From Mesotaenium endlicherianum (Eukaryota > Streptophyta > Zygnematophyceae > Zygnematales > Mesotaeniaceae): 52,781 nucleotides of DNA. The stretch spans positions 66,196-118,976 of the forward strand of contig WELA01002119.1 in the NCBI GenBank assembly GCA_009602735.1, in the 5' to 3' direction. The position numbers and the translations under genes are program-made. A model generated the notes under the pieces. The model was given only the letters and a program-made list of their open reading frames with translations, had not been told where the DNA came from and made no database searches. Shown one piece after another: positions 1 through 11,400 of this stretch. How positions within the stretch are numbered: position 1 is the stretch's first letter; every line of letters begins with the position of its first letter.

Positions 1-73
1 CCCCCTTCCGCAGCCCACCCCACCCCCACACACATACGGGCTCGCTTTCACACGCAAGCGCACGAACACAGAC

Positions 74-3000
74 CTGCATGCGCTCAACAATGTCGCGATC
101 AAACAGGGGCACGTCACGCAGCGGCTTGCCCTGCGCCGCGCTGCCAGGCCTGGGCTTGAGCCACGACGCCCACGTGGCGCCCAGCAGCGCGTGCAGCACC
201 GCCAGCAGCCGCTCGAAGAGGCTCTCGCCAGCCCACGCCGCTGCTGCTGCCGCCGCTCCCGCTGCCTCGTTGCGGCTGCTGGCCTCTGCCGACGGCGCAG
301 GAGAAGCAGCGCCTCCCTGGCTTGCGCCTTGGCACCCCTGCACACGAAACGGACCAGACGCCCCGGGGGGGGAGAATGCAGGGATGAGATTTCAGCAGAC
401 TCTATGTAGCGTAGGCACCTACTATACACGCAATGCACGGGCATGTACATAGACTGAAGCGAGGGGCGAACAGACTGCAATCAATAGTATCAGCAGGGCA
501 TGCAACATACCTCACAGTACTTGTATTTGTATTTGAATTTTTGTTAAATCTGTTTTTTGTCTTTGTTTTGTTTTTTAAATAGAGAAAAATACAGGGGATG
601 GAGGGGGTGGAGGGGTACGCCACAGGCCAGGAGGAGGAAGAGCGACAGATGAAGGCCCCAGCGGCAGAGCACACGCACCCGCTTCCAAAACCTGCAACAC
701 ACATCAACAAAACATTCCCTGGTGATGCTCACGCGCATGCTGCAGGACTCACCGGGCAGTGGGAGGCGAGGACAGGTGGCGGCAGGTGCAGGGCCGGCTT
801 GACGGGCTCCTGAACAATGTGCGAGGTCAGCAAGCGCAGCAGTACAGGCGCCAGCGTGTGCCTCATGTTGCGCGCACTTTGGTCCCTGCACAGCCGACGC
901 ACACACGGAGGAAAACACTAACACATTCAACACTAGCATCGTAACACAGAGACTTCCAACAGTACACGAGGAGAAGAAGGGGGCCATACATGGTGGGCAA
1001 GTGGCAGGGCAGACACGAGGGAAGAGAAGGAGTCACCTGTCAGAGTGAATGATGGGCAGCAGGGGCAGTAGAAACTGGAGCCTCAGCCAGATGGATGTCT
1101 GCAGAGCAGCTGCACTGGAAGCCGGCATACTCTCGGCGGGGCCGGCAGCCGTCCGCCGGCCGCTGAGGGCCAAGCTGTTGACACCTGTCCCCTCCCCAGA
1201 GAGCCCCAGGCCCTTCTTGCGAGCAGTAAGGGCCATGCCCCTGGCAGCGCCGCCGACAATCTCGCCGCCTGCGGCCCCTCCCGCCCCGCCGCCACTGCCC
1301 GGCGTGTGGGCGGCGGAGGCAAAGCCTCCTGGCCGCGAGAGCGCGGAGACGTGCTGCTCGATGTTGGACAGCTGGCGCACGAGCTCGTACGCAAAGGAGC
1401 TGCGCGTCTCGTCGGAGCAGCGCGCCAGGCACGGCAGCACCAGCTCTGCCAGCGCCCGCTCCACCGCAAATGCAGGCGGCCGCGGCGGCGCCGGCGCCGG
1501 CGAGGAGGGCAGGGAGGGACCTTGGTGGGTCTGGGTCTCTGCGTGCTCCCCACCACCGCCGTCGCTGCCGCCGCCGCCTACGCCGCACCAGACTTGGCGC
1601 AGCAGTGGAGGCCTGACCGCAGCTGCAGCCGCAGCCGCAACCCCCGCCCCTGCCCCCGCTCTTGTTCCTGCCTCTGCTTCTGCCCGGATGCCGAAGCGCG
1701 ATGCTTCTCCGCCTGCGGGCGTCCCAAGCTGCGGATGTGCCATCGTCGTCGCTCGCGCTGCCGTCTTGCCTGCCTGCTGCTCCATCTCCATAAGGTCTGC
1801 CGTAGCCTCCTCCTCCTCCTCCTCCAGTACCACTTCCCCCTCCTCCTGGTCCTCAGCCTCCTTCAGCCTGCAGTCCGCCTTCTCCACCTCCTGCTCCAGT
1901 TTGCCCAGCAGCTTGAGCTCACGCACGCCCTCGTCATCCTCGTCATCCTCCTCCTCCTCCTGCCCCACACCAGCCTCTCCCCACAGGAGCACGGCGTAGG
2001 CCGGGCGAGCCGCGCGCCAGCTGGACAGCTGTGCAGGCGCGGAGGGGGGCGTGAGGGTGAAGTTGTAGGAGAGGGCGTAGTTCTTGAGGTGCTGCCGCAG
2101 AGAGCGCTGGCCCAGCAGCAGCGGGGTGCCCTCCAGCACCCACTTGACCTGCAGGATGAGCGACTCCTCCAGAGCGCGCCCCAGGCAGTGCACCGCCTCG
2201 CTGTACAGGGAGGCTGCCAGGTGGCGCACCATGAGGCGCGTGAGCACGGCGGACGTGAAGTTCTTCTCGCACTCCCACAGCTGGCGGCCCTCTGCCGGCG
2301 ACAGCGAGGCGGCCACAGCCTGCACCAACGTGGCCCCGCTCTGCAGCCTCTCCTGTATGATCTGCGCACCAAGAGGAGCAGGGCAGCCGCAACCGACGTG
2401 AGGCGAGTGGATAGGAGTCACCCTCACAGGGCCCAGTTGCCTCTCTCAGGGACACACACACACACACACACACACAGAGACAGATGCATATGCTCACACG
2501 TGCGTATGCCTGCGCACACACACACACACACAAAAACAAGCACGTAGAGAGATTGCGCATATACCTGCTCGTTGAGCACGAGACGCATGTAGAGCCACTG
2601 CCAGTGGAAGGTGGCCGGCTGCAGCGTGTCCAGCACGTGCACCAGCTGCTCCATGTGACCCGCGCTGGACGACGCATCCGCTCCTGCTCCTGCTGCTGCG
2701 GCTGCGTGCGGCTGGCCCCCCCCTCCCCCTTTCTGGAGGAACGCCCGGGGGGGCGGCAGCCTGCCCTTGAGGTGCCCCTCCAAGAAGAGGCGCGCAGCAG
2801 AGGGCACCGCTGCCTGGGCCTGGGCCTGCCCCTTCCCTTCCGCAGCAGCAGCAGCAGCAGGAGGAGGAGGAGCCGGGGGCGGGTGGGGAGGAGCCGCTGT
2901 AGCGGTGCTGCGGAGGCGTGGGGGGACCTCACTCTTGCAGGCGGCCGCCGCCGCTGCCGTGAGGAGCGTGTAGAGCAGCTTGGAGTCGGCAAGCAGGAGG

Positions 3001-6000
3001 TCCCGCACGGGGGCGTGCCGCACGGCGCGTCGCGCGGTGCCCGTCACGCCCGCCCTCAGGGCCCGCCACGTGGCAGCAGGAGGACCCGGAAGCGCACCAG
3101 CCTCGGCCCCAGTACCAGCACCAGCACCGCCGTCACCAGCAGAAGCTGAAGCAAGAGCAGGCTCCTCCGCGCGCGTGAGCTGCCCCTGACCCTGCCCCTG
3201 CCCCTGCGCCTGCGCGTGAGCCCGTGCCTCGGCGTCTCTGAGGGACAGGGGGTGCCCTCTGGGGGCCACAAACAGCAGCGAGCAGCAGAAGAGAGAGTAG
3301 GCGGGGGTGAACACGGCCTCCAAAGAGCAGCAGGGCGTGAGCCTCGCCAGGGCCAGGAGATCTGCTGGCCCCACGAGATCTGCGACAACGCCCCTGCCGA
3401 GCCCGGAGCACTCCCCGAGCAACACCTGGTGCCAGAAGAGGTGGGCCTCCCAGCCGTCCTCAGGCATTCCGAAGCTTGGCGCCGGACCTACCGCTGCACC
3501 ACCTGATTCGGAGCCTGTCCCCAGACATGCACCCGCATCCGCACCTGCCTCGCCTGATGCCTGTGCGGCAAAGCCTTGCAGGTAAGTGTGCAGCCTGGCC
3601 ATTCCCTCTCTGAGCTTCAGATGCTTGACAGCTGTCTCAAGGTCAACCACGCCGCTCACCACTGCCCTGACAAGCACAGCTGCCGCGGCTGCCGCCGGTG
3701 CCTCCACCTGTCGGTCCGAGCTGGTCCCCGGCTCTGGCTGCGAGCAGCTGTCGCCGCCAGCTGTCTCAACGACGTGCGCCGGAGCCGACTCGGGAGTCTC
3801 TGGGGACATGCGGAAGGGCGCACGTGGCGGCCTCCTGTTGGCCGGCGACGGCGCCGCACACAGGGAGCCCCGCACGAGCTCGGCCGCTGCCTCCACGACT
3901 GCCACCTGGAGCACCCGCGCCTGCGGCTCCGCCAGTGACTCCTTGAGCAGCTGCAGGCAGTGCACGTGCAGCAGCACGAGGCTCCTCGCGCGCGCCACAC
4001 TCCTGCGGTGCTCATCGTCATCTCCCACTTCTTCCTTGCCCCCCAGCCTCTCCCCCTCCCCCTCAGCAGCCTCCCCAGGCCTTGTGTCCCCTACTCCTAC
4101 TCCTACTCCTACTCCTGCTCCTGCTCCTGCTCCTACATCTATCCCTCCCCCCACGCCAACACCTGCTTCTCTGTCCTCGTCCCTCCCCCTCTCAAGCGCT
4201 GCGGCCCCGTTGCCCCTGCAGCCGGAGCCGTCCTCAGCTTCTTCTACTTTACAAGCGCGTACTTGGCTTGCACCCAAGCGTCCTCCGCCTCCTCCCTCTT
4301 CCCCATCCCGGCACGCTACGCCGCGCGCGTGGGTGTTTCTCCTACTTCGGAGCCCTAATCCCCCTCCTTCCTCGCGCAGCCTGACAGCTGCTAGGTTCTT
4401 TGCTGTTGACGCCACAGCTGCTCCAACCAAGGCAGAGGCAGCAGCAGCAGCAGCGGCTACAGACACAGTGCCACCGTCGCTTTTTCTGTTGCTGCCAGGA
4501 CCCCCAGCGTTGCCACCTGGCACTGAGGCCTCGCAGGCTGCCAGCAGAGCAGCAGCTGACTCCTGACAACTATGGTACATGTCGTGCCACCTGTCTGCTG
4601 CGCTGGCAGCGGCGACCTCTGCATTGCCACACCTGTTGCCCTCTCGCAAGGTCACAGCATCCCCAGCCAGGGGCGGGCCCTGCTCCACGCCCTGACGAAG
4701 AAGAGAGCCCCCCCCAGCATCCTCCTTCATAAGCCGCTCCAATGAAACCCCTGGCACCTGCCCTGCTGCCCGGCTGGCAGCCAGGCTGGCACTCCGGCTG
4801 GCGATCCAGCTGGCAGCGGGCGGCGCAACCAGCAGGGCACTGACAGTTCCGCCCATGCACCTTTGCACAACATCGCGCATGGCTCTGCCAACATCCCCAA
4901 AGCTTCCATTGGCCCTGCTCTGGCCAGCCAGGCCCTGGCCTTCGCCAGGTGGCACCTCCCCCCTCTGCGTCCCTACATATGCATTTCCCTTGAAGCCAAG
5001 CGCTGCATCTGCTCCCAGCCCTGCAGCCGCCCCCCCTCCCAGGCCTCCAAATAGGGCCTCCACCTCCCCCGCCTTGACGCTGTCCAGCTCAGCAACCAGC
5101 CGCCTGTCGCCAGCAGAGCCCGCCGCCCGCAGGTCCTGCTCCCACTTCTGGACACTTGGCAGCAATCTGTGGCGCGCCAGAAGGTGCTTTGCATACCGGA
5201 GATGGACGGAGCTGGCACTGGAGTGACTCCCCGGGCTAGGCTTCCTGGCAAAAGCCCCGTCAGCGGCAGCCGCCGTAGCTGCAGCGGCCATGGCTGCCGA
5301 GAGCGCCTGTGGCACAAGGTCCATTGCGAGCATCTCGCCCTCGTACCTGCAGCAGCAGTGAGGTTCAGGATCTACGGCTTAGCCTTCCAGGTTTGGGTTT
5401 TTGAGAGCTCGGCACCATTCGGAGATCCGGCCACACTCCGCCGTGGTGTTACCTAAGAAAGCAAGAAGCTTTCGTAAGCTTCCGGCATGCGAGCCAGGCA
5501 GGAACAAGCACCTCGCAAAACAGATTGGCACTTCGCAAGTGTCAACAAGCTGCCTCCATTCACATCCTGAGTGCGTTTCCATCCATGAGCAGCTCTTCTC
5601 CAAGGAGACTCCAACTCCCACGCGCAGAGAGCAGACGCCATGCTAATTTGTCTTCAGCCCACCCACGCCACTTGGCAGCTTCCAGCAGTAGAGGATGCAC
5701 ACAAAACGGGGCGGGGGAGGGGGAGGGAGGGGGCAGGTCGTGTGTGCGTGCGTGTGGGCTCTGCGAACCTGCGAAGATGCGTCAGCACAGCGCGCGCGCC
5801 CGCGCCGCAGCAGTGGCCCGCGGCACAGTCAGGGAGGCGGGGGGGGGCAGACGACAAGGGGGGGGGCGCATGCGCTCTGCCGGAGACGGAAAGCAGCCAC
5901 AGGAGGAGCTCCACCAGAGCGCGATGATCGCGCGCCTGGTCCAGCGCAAACACCACCAGCGCCAGCTGGTCCGCCCTCAGCACCCACGCCCTCTTTCCTG

Positions 6001-8020
6001 AGGAGCCCCCCCCGCCACCGTCGCCGCCGCCAAAGAATGGAACCTCCCTAGGGTCCCCCTTTCCTGGCACATGCGGGCCAGAACAGCTCCCAGCAGCAGC
6101 GGAAACAGCAGCACCTGCAGAAGGCTCCAGCCTCAGCTCCGAGACCGGCGGCCCACTCTCCGCCCTTGCCCCAGCCCCCGCCCGCGCCATCCCCCCGGTC
6201 CCTGCATCTCCCTCCAGCCGCCCGGCTCCGGCGCCCGCTCTGTCTGGGTCGCCGAGCTTGCTGGCTCCGCCGCCGCCGCCACCGCCGCCCGGCTTGCCGC
6301 CCACCTGGGGCGACCTGGCAGCCCTGCTTCGGGTCTTGGTGGCAACGGGGGTCCTCGTGGCAGCGGGGCCTGGGGCTGGCCCACGAGCTGATGCTGGGGC
6401 GCTGCTGCCAGAGCCAGCACCAGCGCCACTGCCAGGAGTGCCAGCTCCCTCGGAGGCGCCGACGGCGCCAGGGGGCCCGAGCGCGTTGCCAGCTGGCGGC
6501 AGGCCGCCGCGGGCCACTTCAGCAGCGATGCCGGCCGGCAGGCTGCCCGCCGGCGCCAGGCCGTCCGCCACGAGCTTGCGCACCGTCGCGTCGAGCCACC
6601 TGGCGAGCTCCTGCTGCTCCTGGAAGCGCAAAGTTGACATGGCTGCCGCAACGTCGTCCGCTGCGTCGCATGCCCAGTCCAAAAGGTCTCCCGAGCTATG
6701 CGGCCGCAAACCAATCACGGGAGGCGGCTGGGTTTGCGTGGAGCTCGAAGCAGCTCTTGCCCCGCACGTGCATGCCTGACTTCCAGGTGTCGGCTCCTTA
6801 GCTTTGCCCCCTTTCCCTTCCCCGCCGGCCATCCCTCTCGTGCAATCAACCTCCCCTTCCACAGCACCTCCAGAAGCAGGCCCACTTCCGGCTGCAGCAG
6901 CACCCTTGCCGTCGCCCGTGCCGACACTCCGCCGCTTACTCCTGAGCCACCACATGTCATCCTCGTCCTCGGCCTCCTCCACCTTCATGCCCCCAGCCCC
7001 GCGAGCCTGTGCTGCTGCAGTCGCTGCGCTGGTGCCACCTGGCAGCCTTTGCGAGACATCAGGCAGTCCCTCCTGCTGCTTGCGGTGACAGAGTTCGCAG
7101 CTCTGGTGCATGCCCTCCAGACGACACGACAGTCCTCCAGCAGCCGCCGGGGCGGGGTGGGCAGACAAGGAGGGCGAGGCGAGCTCAGGCTCAGGCTCAG
7201 GCACGTGCAGGGCTGCCCTCAGGGAGCCCTGCAGCCGCTCCAGGCCCTCTGCGTGCCTCCCTGTCCTCCTTCTCTTTCCCGCCCGCAGCGGCGCCCGCCC
7301 ACCGTCGGCCCCCTCCATGGTGCAGTCCTCGCCCGACGGACCGCGCAGTTCTACAGGCCCCTCCGGCACTCTCGAGCCTGCTTCTCTGTGCAGTGACGCG
7401 TTCACACCGTCGCCGATCCTGTGCATCCCGTCCACACTGTGTGTGGCCGGAAGTGGCTCAGAGCTGGGTCCCGCTGGCTGTGCCACGCCAGTCGCAGGCA
7501 CCACGCCAACCATAGGCTCGTGCCCGAGGTCCCCCTCGAGCTCTGCACTTGGTCTGCCATCTGTCACCGGGGCTGCTTGGGAGGTCGCAAGCGTGCGTCC
7601 TCCGGGTGAGGCCCCGCCGCTGAGGCCAACGGGCGGCAGCTCTAGGGATGCGCCACCTGGCAGCGGCACACGAGCTTGCGACTCGGTGCTCGTCTTGCGG
7701 CGCTTGCAAGGAGGCCCGTAGAGCGCCAGCCTGCGCTCATTTTCGTATTGCCACGTCGTTGCACCCCCGCCAAGGCTTTGGCGTGCAGCAGCCTTGGCCC
7801 CGCTGCCAAGCGAGGGGGCGCTGGCTGTGAGGCTCTTGGCGGCGGTGCTCCGTGAGATGAGCAGAACAGGCGACAGGTGGCGCAAGTAGGTGCGGTGCTT
7901 GACGGCCCTTGCGTGCAGAGCCGGAGTCTGGTGCGACTGCAGGATGCCTTCGGCAATGAGCTGGCGCACGTACCGGTGGGGATCAAACAGCCCCCCCCTC
8001 ACGAGCTCCGCAAGGAAGAC
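74..8020 (-). CDS. MED12: MED12 exons 10-15, left-hand (first) copy; gene continues off the left edge
   Basis: This is the same six exons as the right-hand copy, shifted by exactly 8,391 bases: 8020-5888, 5549-5416, 5346-2565, 2361-1037, 885-753 and 337-74. Every open frame I compared in the two copies has identical length and translation. Here the last exon is complete: it encodes SLFERLLAVLHALLGATWASW and LFDRDIVERMQ and ends at a CAG|GTCTGT donor, so the true 3' end of MED12 lies left of base 1. With the duplicate collapsed, the path from the ATG at 24365 to base 74 encodes 3,216 residues, about 1,000 more than I recall for the whole land-plant protein. Confidence 0.88.
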
Positions 8021-8470
8021 CTGGCGTGCCACATGGCGAGGCGTGAGTGAGAGCGCGAGACGAGCACCGCTCTACGACAAAAGAAGAGTGACCTCAAATT
8101 TGTGGAGGGTCCCCCGAGGATACCATTCTTATCGCATGAACAGCTGGCATCTGCCGGGCGGCGTACACAGGCAGAGCACAGGGACCAAAGCCGGACCGGG
8201 CATGCGGCATACATCACGCCTGGTCTGCACGCGCGCGCCATAAAGAGAAAGACAGGCAACCTACAAATATACTGACCTATCGCCATCACAAGCGCACGCA
8301 TATGAGTACGACACGAGAAAGTTCAGCTCAGCCGCTGGCACGTGCGGAACTGGGCACCTCATGCAGACAGCGGTGGGTGGGGAGATAGATACACAGGATA
8401 TGGAATTGAGGTGTACACATAATGTACGGGGCCGGGGGGAAGGAAAAGAGGGGGGAGAGAGCTGGCTATG
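81..8470. repeat. Direct tandem duplication, left copy (8,390 bp)
   Basis: The sequence from 81 (cgctcaacaatgtcgcgat) to 8470 recurs at 8472-16861 with a constant offset of 8,391. No difference was found where I compared the copies, including CA microsatellites and G/C homopolymers. The unit runs from inside MED12 exon 15 to a point in intron 9 only 22 bases short of exon 9. Confidence 0.97.
2452..2531. repeat. Two (CA)n microsatellites in a MED12 intron
   Basis: CA tracts at about 2452-2476 and 2515-2531 lie in the intron between the two exons ending at 2361 and starting at 2565. The same tracts occur at about 10843-10922 in the other copy, with no difference seen. Confidence 0.9.
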
Positions 8471-8471
8471 N
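8471..8471. other. Single N at the junction of the two duplicate copies
   Basis: The base between ...ggctatg (8470) and cgctcaac (8472) is unresolved. It occupies the place of base 80 in the left copy. An N exactly at a repeat boundary is typical of two contigs being joined. Confidence 0.95.
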
Positions 8472-11400
8472 CGCTCAACAATGTCGCGATCAAACAGGGG
8501 CACGTCACGCAGCGGCTTGCCCTGCGCCGCGCTGCCAGGCCTGGGCTTGAGCCACGACGCCCACGTGGCGCCCAGCAGCGCGTGCAGCACCGCCAGCAGC
8601 CGCTCGAAGAGGCTCTCGCCAGCCCACGCCGCTGCTGCTGCCGCCGCTCCCGCTGCCTCGTTGCGGCTGCTGGCCTCTGCCGACGGCGCAGGAGAAGCAG
8701 CGCCTCCCTGGCTTGCGCCTTGGCACCCCTGCACACGAAACGGACCAGACGCCCCGGGGGGGGAGAATGCAGGGATGAGATTTCAGCAGACTCTATGTAG
8801 CGTAGGCACCTACTATACACGCAATGCACGGGCATGTACATAGACTGAAGCGAGGGGCGAACAGACTGCAATCAATAGTATCAGCAGGGCATGCAACATA
8901 CCTCACAGTACTTGTATTTGTATTTGAATTTTTGTTAAATCTGTTTTTTGTCTTTGTTTTGTTTTTTAAATAGAGAAAAATACAGGGGATGGAGGGGGTG
9001 GAGGGGTACGCCACAGGCCAGGAGGAGGAAGAGCGACAGATGAAGGCCCCAGCGGCAGAGCACACGCACCCGCTTCCAAAACCTGCAACACACATCAACA
9101 AAACATTCCCTGGTGATGCTCACGCGCATGCTGCAGGACTCACCGGGCAGTGGGAGGCGAGGACAGGTGGCGGCAGGTGCAGGGCCGGCTTGACGGGCTC
9201 CTGAACAATGTGCGAGGTCAGCAAGCGCAGCAGTACAGGCGCCAGCGTGTGCCTCATGTTGCGCGCACTTTGGTCCCTGCACAGCCGACGCACACACGGA
9301 GGAAAACACTAACACATTCAACACTAGCATCGTAACACAGAGACTTCCAACAGTACACGAGGAGAAGAAGGGGGCCATACATGGTGGGCAAGTGGCAGGG
9401 CAGACACGAGGGAAGAGAAGGAGTCACCTGTCAGAGTGAATGATGGGCAGCAGGGGCAGTAGAAACTGGAGCCTCAGCCAGATGGATGTCTGCAGAGCAG
9501 CTGCACTGGAAGCCGGCATACTCTCGGCGGGGCCGGCAGCCGTCCGCCGGCCGCTGAGGGCCAAGCTGTTGACACCTGTCCCCTCCCCAGAGAGCCCCAG
9601 GCCCTTCTTGCGAGCAGTAAGGGCCATGCCCCTGGCAGCGCCGCCGACAATCTCGCCGCCTGCGGCCCCTCCCGCCCCGCCGCCACTGCCCGGCGTGTGG
9701 GCGGCGGAGGCAAAGCCTCCTGGCCGCGAGAGCGCGGAGACGTGCTGCTCGATGTTGGACAGCTGGCGCACGAGCTCGTACGCAAAGGAGCTGCGCGTCT
9801 CGTCGGAGCAGCGCGCCAGGCACGGCAGCACCAGCTCTGCCAGCGCCCGCTCCACCGCAAATGCAGGCGGCCGCGGCGGCGCCGGCGCCGGCGAGGAGGG
9901 CAGGGAGGGACCTTGGTGGGTCTGGGTCTCTGCGTGCTCCCCACCACCGCCGTCGCTGCCGCCGCCGCCTACGCCGCACCAGACTTGGCGCAGCAGTGGA
10001 GGCCTGACCGCAGCTGCAGCCGCAGCCGCAACCCCCGCCCCTGCCCCCGCTCTTGTTCCTGCCTCTGCTTCTGCCCGGATGCCGAAGCGCGATGCTTCTC
10101 CGCCTGCGGGCGTCCCAAGCTGCGGATGTGCCATCGTCGTCGCTCGCGCTGCCGTCTTGCCTGCCTGCTGCTCCATCTCCATAAGGTCTGCCGTAGCCTC
10201 CTCCTCCTCCTCCTCCAGTACCACTTCCCCCTCCTCCTGGTCCTCAGCCTCCTTCAGCCTGCAGTCCGCCTTCTCCACCTCCTGCTCCAGTTTGCCCAGC
10301 AGCTTGAGCTCACGCACGCCCTCGTCATCCTCGTCATCCTCCTCCTCCTCCTGCCCCACACCAGCCTCTCCCCACAGGAGCACGGCGTAGGCCGGGCGAG
10401 CCGCGCGCCAGCTGGACAGCTGTGCAGGCGCGGAGGGGGGCGTGAGGGTGAAGTTGTAGGAGAGGGCGTAGTTCTTGAGGTGCTGCCGCAGAGAGCGCTG
10501 GCCCAGCAGCAGCGGGGTGCCCTCCAGCACCCACTTGACCTGCAGGATGAGCGACTCCTCCAGAGCGCGCCCCAGGCAGTGCACCGCCTCGCTGTACAGG
10601 GAGGCTGCCAGGTGGCGCACCATGAGGCGCGTGAGCACGGCGGACGTGAAGTTCTTCTCGCACTCCCACAGCTGGCGGCCCTCTGCCGGCGACAGCGAGG
10701 CGGCCACAGCCTGCACCAACGTGGCCCCGCTCTGCAGCCTCTCCTGTATGATCTGCGCACCAAGAGGAGCAGGGCAGCCGCAACCGACGTGAGGCGAGTG
10801 GATAGGAGTCACCCTCACAGGGCCCAGTTGCCTCTCTCAGGGACACACACACACACACACACACACAGAGACAGATGCATATGCTCACACGTGCGTATGC
10901 CTGCGCACACACACACACACACAAAAACAAGCACGTAGAGAGATTGCGCATATACCTGCTCGTTGAGCACGAGACGCATGTAGAGCCACTGCCAGTGGAA
11001 GGTGGCCGGCTGCAGCGTGTCCAGCACGTGCACCAGCTGCTCCATGTGACCCGCGCTGGACGACGCATCCGCTCCTGCTCCTGCTGCTGCGGCTGCGTGC
11101 GGCTGGCCCCCCCCTCCCCCTTTCTGGAGGAACGCCCGGGGGGGCGGCAGCCTGCCCTTGAGGTGCCCCTCCAAGAAGAGGCGCGCAGCAGAGGGCACCG
11201 CTGCCTGGGCCTGGGCCTGCCCCTTCCCTTCCGCAGCAGCAGCAGCAGCAGGAGGAGGAGGAGCCGGGGGCGGGTGGGGAGGAGCCGCTGTAGCGGTGCT
11301 GCGGAGGCGTGGGGGGACCTCACTCTTGCAGGCGGCCGCCGCCGCTGCCGTGAGGAGCGTGTAGAGCAGCTTGGAGTCGGCAAGCAGGAGGTCCCGCACG

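Noticed and set aside
1306-2547. 413-codon plus-strand frame (and its copy at 9697-10938)
   Set aside because: It is antisense to a well-supported MED12 exon; long antisense frames are expected in GC-rich coding DNA.
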